DNA of 64,000 nucleotides from Xenopus tropicalis (GCF_000004195.4 NC_030679.2:27951712-28015711); one strand, 5' to 3'. Positions 1 through 12,931 are shown, counted from the stretch's first letter. Notes: generated by a model from the letters alone, not told the origin. A program made the numbers and translations.

Positions 1-209
1 TAACGCTACGAAAAATGCGCAACTTTTTACGCAACTTTCGTAATGGATACGAAAAACTCGCTATTTTACGCAAAAATCGTATTGGTAACGAAAAATTCGT
101 AAAGAATCCGAAAAAAGCGCAAAACATACGAAAAAGTCGCAAAATGTTCGTTTTCAAGTCGGAACTTTTCCAATTCGGGTCGGATTCGTGGGTTAGTAAA
201 TCAGCCCCC
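1..209. mobile_element. Half of a palindromic MITE (TACGAAAA-rich family), cut by window edge
   Basis: The sequence is one arm of the palindromic element seen complete at 5332-5832: repeated ACGAAAAA/GCGCAA words, ending in GTAAATCAGCCCCC. The window starts at what is the centre of the full element. A long open frame here comes from the repeat and is not a gene. Confidence 0.85.
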
Positions 210-212
210 TAA

Positions 213-1880
213 GGTACAAGATAATGTGGATCAAAGTGGCTGGATATAAATTAGGGTAAGTTACTGAAGTGTGAAGTAAAAGGAATTCCATGTTATTGTC
301 GGCCCAGTGTCTCTACAGATGGTTGTATTTCTGGTTTGCCATTAATCCAAGGCCCAGGTTTAGTCCCTTCTCCAGAGAGTTGAATGTTTTTATTAATTTG
401 TACTCCCATACCTTCCTTTCATTTTCTGTTTTAAAGCTTCCCTTAAGGACCAAGATTCTTAAATCGTTTATGGAGTAGTGAGGGCTGTTAAAATGGTTCC
501 CTACTGGTGTGTCCAATTATTTGTCCATGCTGGGACATGCATCACATGCACAATTTTACCTTTGCACCCACCAATGGGGTCCGCCGCCTTCACCCCCCGC
601 AGAGGCCCCCAACACCCTCCGACCCCCTCCCCTGAGCGCTCCTAAAAGAAACTTACCTGTGGTGCATTGGGGTAGGGAGACGGCGGACTGTTTTTTCTCG
701 TTTCTCTGTTTTTTCTGTTTGTAATTGGCAGAAACAGCTGTTTTAATGGATGTGCTAAAATAACCTAGAGCCATTGTATTGTAGTATTCTAGGCTGGCTA
801 CAATGTAAATGAGCACATCCAGCCTAAATATTATTAAAAGAATAAATATTTGCTTGTGATTTTACTTTACTGCTGTATATTGTGACTTGGAAAGCCTGTA
901 GGGTGTTTAAGTGGTTCTTCATTCACCTCCTTCTGTGCATGGGTTGGCTGTGAACAAAAGATATATGGGCCTTGATCCATGACAAAAATCTTCTGTGCAC
1001 ATTTTATTTTATTTATGGCATTAACATATTAATGGGTTGGTATAAGGGGTTTGATATATTGTAGGGGGAATTTTGATGGTTGGTATGCCATTCTGCACTG
1101 TTCCTTAGTTCTTTAGATATGACAAATAAGATCTGTGCCATCACATTTCTTGGACCCATGTTAAAATACTCCTTGGCAGATGTACAAAGAAAAGTCAGGG
1201 GTGGGGAACATTTTCTTTGCTTTGTGAAGCTTAGTGGCTTGTATGCAATAAGAAAAGCACCGGTCTCCCCTGTGGGCATAAAGTAACCACATTTAACATG
1301 TTTGTATAAAAGGTACGGTTGCTAGACTGAACCTGGCCTTTTAAAGTTTTTGATGTTAATTAAAATCCATTAAAATATCTTCTCTACTATAAGAAGCCTT
1401 TATGGTGCATTGTTGTTAACGGATCTGAAATATGGCATTAGCCCATGTGTCAGATTCCAAAGAACAAAGCATTAATCATTTTTGCTCATCCAATGAATTA
1501 TGGGATACAAATTCTTGGAATTGGGACCACAGCATTAATGTATGTGCCCATTCCTATTTGTGGAAGACAACAGGTACTTTTAATGAACAGTAGGAATAAG
1601 GGCTGTCAGCACACTTATATATTACTTTTATTCTTTATATTTATACATACAAAATACTCTAAATACTTATCTGAATAATGCCATTTCATGACTTCCTATT
1701 GATACATTTCAGTTTCTTTCATAGGCATCATACATAGTTTTTATCTATTTGTTGTTGTCCAATTTCCACTTTATTTGTATTTTTAAAACATCTTTTTGAG
1801 GCTACAGAAGAATAGAGGAAAGCGAAGCCCTTTTAACCACTAGTTTACTCTGATAGGTAATTAAAAGCAAATCAAGCTCG
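213..1880. other. Intergenic, nothing assigned
   Basis: AT-rich sequence without recognisable gene or complete repeat. A short C/G-rich patch lies at about 580-680. It resembles dispersed repeat debris but I could not find its borders. Confidence 0.5.
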
Positions 1881-2222
1881 CCTTACACGCACCAATATAA
1901 TCATATTAAATGTATTTTTGTATGATTTTCAGACCATGTCCATGGCCATTGACCATCAGTTGTTTAGTCGATCAGCCAGGTTAGAAAATTTTAGTCGAAT
2001 AACAATAAAATCTGCACATTTATTTATAATGGGAGTCACTTTCTTACGATTGGTGTCTGCCAACTATTTCATGTTCAGAACATCCTCCGGTTTGTTATTT
2101 TAGGGATTTATCCAACAATTTCAGTCTGAATGTTAGTTTTAGATTGTTGCATTTAAACATACGACCGGTATCAGAATGTTCATTGGAAGAAGACTAAAAT
2201 CTGAACGTGTATGGCCACCCTT
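1880..2222. mobile_element. Diverged MITE of the ACACGCACC / GTGTATGGCCAC family
   Basis: Left side has ACACGCACCAATAT and the right side ends GTGTATGGCCACCCTT, the terminal motifs of the intact element at 57107-57448. The interior is much decayed. Confidence 0.5.
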
Positions 2223-2224
2223 AC

Positions 2225-4698
2225 ATAGCCAAGGGCACTTTGTAATCTGTCTACTCATGAATTAATGTTATCAATATTTATTATCAATACTATGATTAAA
2301 CTAATGACATGAATGAGTTCTATTTTTACAAATAGCACCATTATTATTCCTAGCAGAAAAGGAAGAGAAGATCACCAGCAGGTTATTGCAAAAGTGCATT
2401 TCACCAGTGGTCTTTTACATTTCATTTCCATTTCATTGCTTGGTTTTTCAGCCCTTTTTCTCTACAACAAGGCTACATATCCACCTAAAAGACAAACGCA
2501 CTTGTTAACTGTTGTTGCATTTGAATTTATTTGTCATGGCATTATTTTGCCTTTCTCCACAGGACCCCCCCACTTTCAAAAACTGATTTAGAAGCCAGCC
2601 AGTGGAATTGGTTGATGATTAAGAAATGTTTCTTCTGACATGATTGTAGTCACCATTGATAAATTATTTTTTAATTGTAGGTTTGCTGGATTTCTGGGTT
2701 GGACTGCAAAGTAGCTGGGTAATTATTTTTTTCTGACCATGTTACCAATATATGTGTCAGGAAAAAAACAAAAATTTACATTAGATGTACAATGATTGGC
2801 CAAGCTTGGCTTAAAGAACAAAGAAGGCTAGAGTAATGAAAATTCCCTTGTGACTCTAATCACTAACCACTTACCCTAGTGTATTGATTCTTTTCTGTTA
2901 AAAATGCTCTAGCACAGTGGGCAGTCACCATCTGCCCCCCATCAGAGTAAGAGGTAAGCAAGTAGCCTAATGGATTAGCACCGCCCCGCCAGTGACTCTA
3001 CCTTTCTTTTACCTGGCATTCTTTGTTTTTTCTTGACCAACAAAAAATATGTAGACATGTGAATGCAATTGTTTTAAGCCTTTATCAGCATCATTGCAGG
3101 GATGCAGCGTCCATATAAACAATAATTTTGTATATTGTTTCAGGTAATGCGGCAGCAATAATTGATTTCTCGTAATGTCCATTAAGTGAGTATCTCCTAA
3201 AATTATATCCTCAACATAAAGGCCTAGCATCATAAATATTTTATGATTTTGTGTTGGCCAGCAGAGTGTGCTAGAGTATCATAGTTTGAAGCAGTTGCAC
3301 ATAGGTGCTATAAAGTGGTGCTACAAAGAGGGCAATTTGCAACTAATAAAATGGGCAAAAGAGAAACAAAGACGCATTCTACATATCTGTATCTAAAATT
3401 ATTGGCTTCTATATTATGGCTGTAATGCAGCCATATTGGAATAGGTAATGTGAGTTGGTACTCTCAACGTATAAGTTCTAACCCAACGGAATTTTCAAAA
3501 TCTCACATATCTAAGGTGTAAAAGGCAAATTGCAGCAAGTTACTAATTTCTAATGTGTGTATTAAAACCCAATCTTGAATTAATGACTTATGGGTTTAGC
3601 CTATACAGATGAGTGGAGTCTCCCTGATTGAGTAGGCCATAATCATACGTTATAGTTGTAGGTCAATACTGACCTTGTGTTTCCTTTAACTTTTAATAGC
3701 CACAGGGTAAAGGATGATCTGACTGTGCCCAGTTTAATTTTATAGTCAAATAAATCACTTTAGCTAAAGGTGTTAGGGAGCTATTGAAAGAGGGAAGCAG
3801 GTCTACTTTTTACAGATTAATGAGAAAGTGTTGAGGAGTGCCAAATGTTCACGTCATGGTGTCAGTGGCATAACCATCTCAAGATGACTAAACTCTGCCT
3901 TTCTGGTAGATTCATAATTATCTGCCCAGTCAGCATGGGTGTGTGAGCAAATAGGGTCCACAGTACCCATTTGATAGTGATGACCTACTCCAACTGCCTA
4001 CAGCATGGTCTAAACACAACCATGAGACCAACCTTGTGCAGTTCTTAGTTCATAGTTAATAATATCAAGGGGGTCCAACATATGCCAAATTACTAAAATG
4101 TACATTCACAATCTCCCTTGACCAGTAGTTTTTAAAGCAAAACTGAGGTTAAAGTAAAATATAAAGGGATAAGAAGGTAGTAGTAGTAGCAAATTTTCTG
4201 AACAATGTATTCAATTAAAAAAACCAAACAGCATTGAGGATTCAAACCTTCCCCTAAAGGCTGCAATATGTTATGGAAAGAAAGCAAATTATTTCTAAAC
4301 CACTTGGTATGTGCAACAACTACAGATGGGGGCCTCTATTTATGGATTTTATGACCTAAATACATATGGCACACACTAATTTCTATGTGGGGGGTATGAT
4401 TGGGTTTGCAGTATGCTTCATTTAAGCCTGCTGTATCTGCACACATGATCATCTTTCTTTGAAACAACCACACATTTAAACCTCTGAATTAAAGGTTTAC
4501 AAAGCAGCAATGATGAAAATTCTTCCAGATATGTTTTGGGCATGTTTTAGGTTTTTAATGATCGATCAGCTTATTTTTCATTATTTCCTTACTTATGGAT
4601 AACAATTAAACACAGTTCTGCTCCCCAGCAATCCTAACAATCCACACAAAAGAAACAACATTTTCATTCAAGGTTTATAAAAATGGACCCTCAAGAGT
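2225..4698. other. Intergenic, nothing assigned
   Basis: AT-rich, no convincing coding segment or complete transposon. A C-rich island around 2930-2990 looks like old repeat. Confidence 0.5.
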
Positions 4699-4929
4699 AA
4701 AGCAGACCATACACACACCAATATTATGGTACAAAATGATAATTGGTGCGTATATGGTGGGAAACGAGGTCACCAATATCGGTCGCCTCGTTGATTGGGC
4801 AGAACTAAAATTTTGATCAGGTGCCTTTGAAGGTGCCTGAACATTGTAACATCAATGCTAAATCGTTAGATAGGGATAAAGAATGGTCGTGGGAAAGATC
4901 ATATTTTTAGCATGTATGGCCATCTTTAG
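4699..4929. mobile_element. MITE, CCATACAC / GTATGGCC family
   Basis: TIR-like ends AAAGCAGACCATACACAC and CATGTATGGCCATCTTT. The internal sequence ACCAATATCGGTCGCCTCGT is shared with the family copies at 57107 and 59383. Confidence 0.65.
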
Positions 4930-5039
4930 CTCTAGCTACGAGCATAAATTTCATCAAAATAATGTGATTTCTTTTCATGTCATGCACTTCCCCTGTTTAT
5001 GTTTAGCATTGTTAATATGATATGATATGACTACACCCA

Positions 5040-6090
5040 TTGTTAGATTGTCAGTGTATATAGCTGTAAGATAAAGTCAGAAGTAAAGATTTTGCAAAGC
5101 TTTCATTCTGTTAGTTTCTCCAGGAGGGTTCTTGGCCAGCTATTGTGGGACTTTATGATAGTTGGGAAGGGGAATAAACCCCCTAGTCTATAAAAGGGGA
5201 AGGCACCATCTGCCTCTTCTGCTTCACTCACTTGCTGAAGGGAGTGATGTGGTGCTGAGAGCCTTGAACAGAGGTAGGTTCTAGTATAGGGTAGTAAGTG
5301 TTTAAGTCAGTTCTGTAATAGCTTACTCTAGGGGGCTGATTTACTAACCCACGAATCCGACCCGAATTGGAAAAGTTCCGACTTGAAAACGAACATTTTG
5401 CGACTTTTTCGTATGTTTTGCGATTTTTTCGGATTCTGTACGAATTTTTCGTTACCAATACGATTTTTGCGTAAAAACGCGAGTTTTTCGTATCCATTAC
5501 GAAAGTTGCGTAAAAAGTTGCGCATTTTTCGTAGCGTTAAAACTTACGCGAAAAGTTGCGCATTTTTCGTAGTGTTAAAACTTAACGCTACGAAAAATGC
5601 GTAACTTTTCGCGTAAGTTTTAACGCTACGCAAAATGCGCAACTTTTTACGCAACTTTCGTAATGGATAGGAAAACTCGCGTTTTTACGCAAAAATCGTA
5701 TTGGATCCGAAAAATTCGTAAAGAATCCGAAAAAATCGCAAAACATACGAAAAAATCGCAAAGTACCGATCATTACGAAAAAAACGCAATCGGACTCCAT
5801 TCGACCCGTTCGTGGGTAAGTAAATCAGCCCCTAGGAGTGAGAAGCAGAACCATAGTAGTTACAGCGGTCAGAGGCTCCAACAAGGAGGTAAGCTATATT
5901 CACCCTGTGGTGAAAAGGCTTTATGTACTGTAGCACTGGGGAGTAACAACTACACTGTAACTGAGAAATTCATTAAAGCATTTACTGAATGTTTTTGTAA
6001 ATCGAGTTATACAATTTATAAAATAACATTAAGATGGCATTTTAAGTTTTCTCATAGTCATTTGTTTGGATGATTGTACCTCTTATATTT
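5040..6090 (+). mobile_element. LTR-like repeat interrupted by a MITE
   Basis: Sequence flanking the MITE (TTCTGTAATAGCTTACTCTAG then GAGTGAG...GGCTCCAACAAG) closely resembles 26040-26125. A TATA-like CTATAAAAGG stands at about 5190. Ends and family are not resolved, and no internal retroviral genes were seen. Confidence 0.4.
5332..5832. mobile_element. Complete palindromic MITE, TACGAAAA-rich, TSD TAG
   Basis: Two arms of about 250 bp in inverted orientation, with ends GGGGCTGATTTAC and GTAAATCAGCCCC. TAG is present on both sides. The related uninterrupted sequence near 26060 has a single TAG, which supports a 3-bp target duplication. No transposase; the superfamily is undetermined. Confidence 0.85.
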
Positions 6091-6212
6091 CCTCATTGGG
6101 TTAAATCTTTAGTACTGTAGTACTAAATAACATGTATCTATATTTTTGTTCAATGCATTCCTTCTTGCATTCAGCAAATACCAGAGGAGAAGCCCACAGC
6201 ATGATACAGTTA

Positions 6213-6399
6213 GGGGTATATTTATCATGCTGTGTAAAAAGTGGAGTAAAACATCACCGGTGATGTTGTTTATAGCAGCCAATCAGATGCTTTACTTTGG
6301 TTTTCTAACTGTTGAAATCTAATTGCTGATTGATTGCCCTGGGCAACATCACTGGTAATGTTTCACTCCACTTTTTACACAGCATGATAAATATACCCC
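6213..6399. mobile_element. Palindromic MITE, GGGGTATATTTATCATGC ends
   Basis: Terminal inverted repeats of more than 50 bp (GGGGTATATTTATCATGCTG to CAGCATGATAAATATACCCC), including a CATCACCGGTGATG motif in the left arm. Small and noncoding. Confidence 0.85.
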
Positions 6400-7092
6400 A
6401 TACTGTATACTTAAAAGCAGCGATGGTTGTTCTCTACACAATTTTGAAGTTGCTGTGGTTGAGGAAAAAACATGAGTTCATCAAGTTCAGTCTTACTAGA
6501 ACCACATAAATATAGAATCAGATGGCAACAAAGGAAAAAAAAAGCACAGAGTAAATCAATTTATGTTCATGACTAAAAATATATTTCACTTTGATTACAG
6601 TAACTCCAAGCTTTATATTTTTAAAAAAATGAAACAGGTTTTTTAAAGTTTAAAAAATACAAATGTAGCATTTAAATATCTTTTATCCTGTTAATACTAC
6701 TACTGTTACTACTACCACTAATAATAAAAAAGTATATTTATTAAATGCTAGCATATGCCACAGCATGGTAAAATTCATTGGCTCCACCACTTTTACCTCT
6801 TGTATTGGTTCTTTTTGTATGTTTAATGTTCCATGTTTTATCCAAAAGCAATATTTATAACACAATCTGAACTTCGAAATAAACACAATCTTTCTATTTT
6901 GAGCATGAAATATCACAAAAAGTAATAATTTCTTTAGTTATGGATTTAAATTATTTTTAAGAATTAAGTTTCTCTTAATATTCTTTTCTTTTTTCTGCCT
7001 GCTGAAATAGGGAGTTACTGAGAGCTCAGCTTGTGAGGACCAACGTATGAAATTGTATTGGGCTTTAATTCCCTTATCATCTTATGAGTGCA
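6400..7092. other. Intergenic, nothing assigned
   Basis: Very AT-rich with a short imperfect TAC/TAA triplet run at about 6690-6730. No gene seen. Confidence 0.5.
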
Positions 7093-7096
7093 TTAA

Positions 7097-7522
7097 AGGA
7101 GAAGGAAAGTCATTTTACTGCCAATAGGCACATAAGTCCCACCTAGAACACTATATTTATTCTGCAGAAAGCTTTACCTTACCAGAGTAAACAGCCATAG
7201 AAGCTTGCTCTGTTTGTTTAAGACAGCAGCTGCCATTTTAGCTTGGTCTCTGTAGCTTTGGTGCAGCTCAGATCACACATTCTGATGGGAGGGGAAGTGA
7301 ATTCTTATGGGAGGGGGAACAGGAGAAGGGAGAGAGGAAAAAGTTACTCGGGGCTTGGAAGAGGAAGTCTAATACTGAAGAACATGTTTACAAAAAAGGA
7401 GTCAAGAAATCCTGTGTTTCTTTTGATAGAGGACTCAATGCAGCATTTCTGTGAGTGCTTATGGCTGTATTTACATAGACCTTTCTGATAAAGCTTACTT
7501 AGTTTTTACCTTTCCTACTCCT
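7097..7522. mobile_element. TTAA MITE, AGGAGAAGGAAAG ends
   Basis: Flanked by TTAA on both sides (7093-7096 and 7523-7526). Ends are AGGAGAAGGAAAG and CTTTCCTACTCCT. The TTAA target fits piggyBac- or Kolobok-type mobilisation. An 81-residue frame inside is chance. Confidence 0.8.
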
Positions 7523-7779
7523 TTAAGTTACAGGAAGGCAGTGGTTGGAAGTTGCATATATTTTTAGCACATTCACAATTGCTGTTCTCTATAATTGCAC
7601 TTTATTATGCACTAGAATTTCACTGCTTCAGAAGTTACTGCACTATAGAGTTTTTGGTTTAGGATTTTGTGTTAAGGTTCATGCAAGTATTCTGCTATAG
7701 CTACATAGTTTCTAATTTTTTTTATTTTCAAAAAAGAAACCCAAGTAAGCAAACTTTCTCCCCAACTAAAGATGTCTAA

Positions 7780-7949
7780 AGGACAGAGGATTTATCAAAG
7801 TATGACTTTGTATTCCTTCCTAGGGGATTTTTAGAAGTGTACTTCACTGGGTGAAAATTTCACCATTTGATAAATATACTTCTAAAAAAAAGTGGATGAG
7901 TTTTTCTGTAGTGAGCTATAATTTCAGACATTCATATATCTGCCCCTAT
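7780..7949. mobile_element. Decayed MITE related to the element at 30011
   Basis: Shares TTTTTAGAAGTGTA, a CACC-TTTGATAAAT segment, GTAGTGAGCT and a TCTGCCCC end with 30011-30178. The left end is degraded. Confidence 0.6.
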
Positions 7950-8230
7950 GTGTTAATACCCTTAAATGTTCCCCATATTGTCAGTTGGGCCAAGGAAAAA
8001 TGACATTTAATTTTCTGTTCTCTATTCTGATTTTATACATAATAACATTTTATTGCATTCCGTTGCTGCTGCTTGACTCTGAGTAAAATTTGGTTGCTGG
8101 CACGCCATTATCAGTGTACCTGCCCTTCCATATAGCGGAGGCTCAGGGCTCCTGTAGCGCCACACGCAGGTGAATGCGTGCTAGATCTCATGCAGTAGCA
8201 AAAGAGGGCTACATAAGATACACACACCTG

Positions 8231-8545
8231 GGGGTACATTCACTTATCCACGAACGCTCCGAGCGTTCGTTCGATCGGTCCAATCGCATTTTCCGCGACT
8301 TTTTCGTACCTTGCGCAACTTTTTCGTATCTTTAGCATGAAAAAAATCGAATCAGTTGTGCCGCTGTTTACAATCGTTCGGTACAAAAATTTAGTGACTT
8401 TCGGATCGCCAATATGATATTATCGTGACTAATACGATTTTTTCATAAGCATTTTCGTGGTATTTGCGATCTTCAGAAATTTTTGTTTCCAATCCGAATT
8501 TTTCCCATTCGGGATTCTAACTCGTGTTTTGATAAATCTGCCCCT
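8231..8545. mobile_element. TACGAAAA-family MITE, diverged
   Basis: Begins GGGGTACATTCAC and ends GATAAATCTGCCCC, with internal ACTTTTTCGTA and GCGCAACTTTTTCGTA words like those at 5332-5832. More diverged than that copy. Confidence 0.65.
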
Positions 8546-8981
8546 CGGTTTGTTATTTTTTGACACTGAAGGATATCATTTGCATAGTGATTAATATAAT
8601 TGATATTAAGTCTAGGAATTATTTACAGCTTCTAGAACCATTCATAAATGTTCTGAACTGGCACAGTTGGTACAGTAAATTTTAAATACATAGATGAGTC
8701 TAATGAGTTTTACCATTAACATTTGGTGATTTTTCAAAAAAACCTTCAAAAGGGCCAAAAGAACAGTCCCTCTTCCCTGCCTGCACACTACCTTCTTGCA
8801 CTGCTTCACTACCTTTGGTGAAGTTCAAGGTAGGAGAGGGGCTGGGAAGGGGGAACTACAATACCACAGACCATGTGTTCCGGACCCCCCCACTGTCACC
8901 CAGGCCGGGTGGGGTCTGCTGAAAATGTAGCTTACCATTGTATTGCAAAGAGATTCTAGCAATGTATTACTAACAATAAGC
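8546..8981. other. Intergenic with a GC-richer repeat patch
   Basis: Nothing coding. About 8757-8940 is GC-richer than its surroundings (GGACCCCCCCACTGTC) and looks like repeat debris. Confidence 0.4.
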
Positions 8982-8985
8982 TTAA

Positions 8986-9784
8986 AGGAGAACTAAACGC
9001 TACAAATGAATATGACTAAAAATGCCATGTTTTATATACTGAACTTACTGCACCAGCCTAAAGGTATCAAAATAGCAGCAATGATGCTCCCCATCTTGGA
9101 ATGTGTCTGCGACACTAACGTGCTCAGTGTGCTCTGGACTTCTGTCAAGAAGCTAAGATTTAGGGCCATTGCATATTATCAAGAAGAAAATGAGATTTGT
9201 CTATTATATAAGCTGATGCTTCAGGACTGATTATTAAATTCTGATGCTAATTGCAATATAATGAAGTAGGGTAGAAATGTTGTACATTTTATTTTCGGGG
9301 TTCTGTACCTGCCCAAGGCAACCACAGCCCTTTAGCAGGGGAGATCTGTGCTGCTGTCAGTTACCGGAGCTTAGGGACTGGCTCACTGTATACTGTATAT
9401 ATATAGAATATAAATGTCACTATATAATGCTGATTAGTAATTAATACAGATAATTATTACATGGCAGCTCAGGAACCAGTGCAATTAGTTTAGAATTAAA
9501 AATGTAGCCTTTATGACAGCTTATATGCTTAAATGACAGGCCAGCCTAATTTTCTGCTTAATACTTTGGGATGGCCCCTAAGTTTAGCTTTTCAACAGCT
9601 GCTCAGAGCATATCGAGCATGTTAGTGTCACAGTTACTTTCCAAGATGGTGACCCCCTGTGACTAGTTTGAAGTCCTGGATCAATGCTGCTATTGAGATG
9701 CTGAAACTTTAGGCTAGTGCTATAAGTTCAGTATATAAAATATGCCATTTTATCTAAATTCATTTCCATAGCTTAGTTCTGCTT
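8986..9784. mobile_element. Large MITE with AGGAGAACTAAACGCTA ends
   Basis: TTAA precedes the left end (8982-8985). The first 260 bases reappear inverted at about 9540-9784: CATGTTTTATATACTGAACTTA pairs with TAAGTTCAGTATATAAAATATG, and CTGTCAAGAAGC-type words also recur. The right end is degenerate. Noncoding. Confidence 0.7.
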
Positions 9785-10215
9785 CAAGGGTGCTAAGCAG
9801 GAATGAAAAAGAATCATTTTGGAAAGAATATTAGCTGATTACAGACTAGGCAAGATATTCCAGTGGTATACAATGATTGGTAAGATTAAACAAAATTGTC
9901 TTATACAGTATACAGTATAAAAGCATAGATAAGGATATAATCTTTCCGCTTTCTAAAGTTAGCCTTTCACTTTAATACAAGGATCTGGAATCCAAATATT
10001 ACTTAAATGGGAAAGGCTTCAGAGAAAGGCAACTAGTTTTTGAGGCTATGTAAAACTAATAATTAAAAAGGGCTTAGTACAGTGGTTAATATATTCTATT
10101 TTGTTAGTATATTCCTATTGGATCTTGTGTGGGGATAAATAATAAATAAAGAATAAAGAGTGTTCCTTACTTGACCTTACATCATTCAATAACAGTAACT
10201 GACGTGAAAACGGTG
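9785..10215. other. Intergenic, nothing assigned
   Basis: AT-rich, no recognised repeat borders or coding. Confidence 0.45.
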
Positions 10216-10385
10216 CACCTATTATAAATTCCATCCAGTAGCAATTAGTCCAGTCAAGCCAGGTTCTGGTAGGAATGTAGGATAGGCAAACCCATACCCG
10301 TTGTTGTATAGAAAAACAGCAAACAGGACCTTCTTGTCTCCATTAAAAAAGCCTTTATTGAATATACATGACTTTTGGATATAGT

Positions 10386-10418
10386 GACGTTTCAGACCTA
10401 CATCTGGCCTTTTCTCAA
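10386..10418 (-). ncRNA. Decayed hammerhead-ribozyme motif (Penelope-like remnant)
   Basis: Minus strand reads TTGAGAA, a helix II-like AAGGCC...GGTCT hairpin, then GAAACGTC. GAAA-CGT-C is the 3' half of the hammerhead core. The 5' half departs from CTGANGA at two essential positions (C3 and G8), so it is predicted inactive. The poly(A)-signal-like AATAAAGGCTTTTT downstream on the same strand fits a retroelement terminus. Confidence 0.4.
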
Positions 10419-10449
10419 ACGCATACTCATTGTCATCATACATCGGCAT

Positions 10450-11012
10450 GGAAACTTACTGGGATTATCATTAAATTCTAAGAAATGTTGAGACTCCACA
10501 GTTCTCCCATACATTACTGGATTCCTGCATCATGATTCCCAGGATTCCTACGCCAGTGTGATAGTGGCAAGAGCAGCTGGAACTGATCTGATCTGGAAAA
10601 CATGATTAGAAAGTGAAAAGTTTCTTAACATTCATCAACCTGCTTTATACTGAATACCAATAACTACTGTTAGGGGACCACACTGGAGCATGAATGTTTA
10701 GGAAGCCATTTGAATAATGATTAAGCAAAAATTCCGTTATTATTTTTTGAGGTTTTTTTTGTTTTGTTTGTTCTATGGTTGTCATAGACAAAGCAATGGC
10801 ATTGATCATAATGTTATAAATAGAACAAAGATGTGTCGATCTGCTTATTGACTGTCACTTGACCTACACAAGCCATAGCAGCATACTAACACTGCAACTC
10901 TGTAGTGTATATATAGACTATTTTTGCTGTCCTTTGAAAGGGTTCTAATAGTGGTTATAACACCATGCAAGCTCTGTAGGTAGTCTCCCTTTGTTATCAA
11001 CTTTTTACTTGA
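10450..11012. other. Intergenic, nothing assigned
   Basis: No gene or bounded repeat recognised. Confidence 0.45.
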
Positions 11013-11020
11013 CAGTAAAC

Positions 11021-11327
11021 CAGTGATCCCCAACCAGTGGCTCCGGGGCAACATGTTGCTCCCCAACCCCTTGGATGTTGCTCTCAGTGCCCCCAAACCA
11101 GGAGTTATTTTTGAATTCCTGACTTGGGGGCAAGTTTTGGTTGAATAAAAACAAGATTTACTACCAAATAAAGCCCCCTGTAAGCTGATAATGTGCATAG
11201 AGGCTGCCTAATAGCCAATCTTAGCCCTTATTTGGCACCTCCATGAACTTTTATGGTGCTTGTGTTGCTCTCCAAGTCTTTTTACATTTGACTGTCGCTC
11301 ACGAGTAAGAAAGCTTGGGGATCCCTG
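11021..11327. mobile_element. hAT-type nonautonomous element, CAGTGATCCCCAA ends
   Basis: Terminal repeats CAGTGATCCCCAA and TTGGGGATCCCTG. Eight-base flanks CAGTAAAC (11013-11020) and CACTAAAC (11328-11335) match at 7 of 8 positions. The 5' body (CAACATGTTGCTCCCCAACCCC) is shared with copies near 32186, 35121, 41435 and 60461. Confidence 0.85.
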
Positions 11328-11335
11328 CACTAAAC

Positions 11336-12880
11336 CATTAAGTACCCTAATGTTAAGATCATCAAGTCAGTCATCAAATAAGATATTGCCATGTACTAGT
11401 ATTGGGGCAAGTCCAATGTCTGAGTATTTTTTTCCCCAAAAGTTCATAGCTTGAAAGCGCCAAATACTTAATCCAGATACATTACATGGTTAGAGTCTAC
11501 TGCATGGAGGGGAATTTGGATTCATTAAACCTGTCTTAGATAATGTTTTGGTTGTCATGTCCTGTGCAGTCAAGCATTCTGGTGTGTGACACGCTATGCT
11601 TAGTTTCCCTTAATTTATTTTATGAGATTCTCAGTAATGCAAGACATGGATCTACCTCTAATTTCACGCACAGTGTGATCTTCCTAAAGAGGAAAGCAGT
11701 CAATAATTGTATTTAAGCTGCATTTAAGCTGGCCTCCTTCTAATCTTTTGGAAAAGATAGTGTGCTTAAGCCACCATTAATTTTCTGCCTGTTTTGAATG
11801 GAGTGCGTTGATCCCAGCTATCCAAATAAAGAGGAACACTTTTAAGCTAAAAAGGATTGGAAATAGGTATAAAAAGCACCGGAAGAAGATCCATTTCCCA
11901 GCATTAACTGACTTAAGAATGGTTACATAGTTAAATTGGCCTGAAAAAATAAATCTGTCCATCAAGTTTAAACCTTCTGTGTAAAGCCCCAGCATCACTG
12001 ACCCCCATTATAAAGTCAACTTGATCCTGATAACGTGAATGTCTTAAATACATTCATTTTTCTCAAAGCAAAAAAGTCTATGGATTCCTAATAGAAGAGA
12101 CAACATATAAATATATAAATACATTTATCTCAGGAAGGCGCACTCCTATAACCCTACAGAGGGAAGGGGTTTTGTTCAAGAAAAAGTTTCAAATAATTGA
12201 AAAACTGTATAACAGAGCAAAGGACTTACAGTAAAAGCAAACAAAAGTTTATTAGTGCTTCATAATATTCAATATCCAATATCCAATCCAATATTTACTC
12301 TGAAAAAAAATACTGACAACCCATTTCTTTTTACATACATCCATTAAAGGAGAATTACTGTAGGAGTGATTTCTCACAAAATATAATTAGAACCTTGTAC
12401 TTTAGTCAAGACAATACAAGTCAATACAAGCAATGTGCTGCTCTAAATTCAAATGATAATAAGTGAAAAATACAATAGACATTTATTTAAATAAATAAGT
12501 AACCCAATTGTAACTACTGATGCATCAGTTTTGACTAAAGACGTTTATTACTATGTGAATAAAACCATTATTATATACGTTTTCCTTTTTAGATTTGCTG
12601 AACAGAGACATATACATGGTTGAACAAATGGAGTCTGGTTTCCTGGACAGAAAGCATGAAACTGACTTATTGTGTTCTACAATGCATCTCAGTACTTCAT
12701 TGCCCTTTTTAATCATAAAATGGACAACTGACAGATTTACATCACAATGAGGCAGATGGTTAAAAAATATATGGACTGAGAACTGATAATGCAATTCCTA
12801 TGCACCCAGGGAGCTGAAGACTTCTTGTTCATGTCAAGCATCTAAGCCTCATTGGCCTTGATAAGCTTGTAAATGAGCTC
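11336..12880. other. Intergenic, nothing assigned
   Basis: AT-rich. ORFs here are short and show no family resemblance. Confidence 0.5.
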
Positions 12881-12882
12881 AT

Positions 12883-12883
12883 G

Positions 12884-12931
<48 letters not shown>
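12883..12931. repeat. (TA)n microsatellite
   Basis: About 49 bp of uninterrupted alternating TA. Confidence 0.95.

Noticed and set aside
15..212. 65-residue lysine/asparagine-rich ORF, with a near-identical one on the minus strand at 5328-5525
   Set aside because: Both are translations of the ACGAAAA repeat arms of the same palindromic MITE; the frame follows the 7-base word, not codon selection.
12883..12931. CRISPR-like or origin-like regular repeat
   Set aside because: Plain (TA)n microsatellite in eukaryotic DNA; no spacers and no prokaryotic context anywhere in the window.
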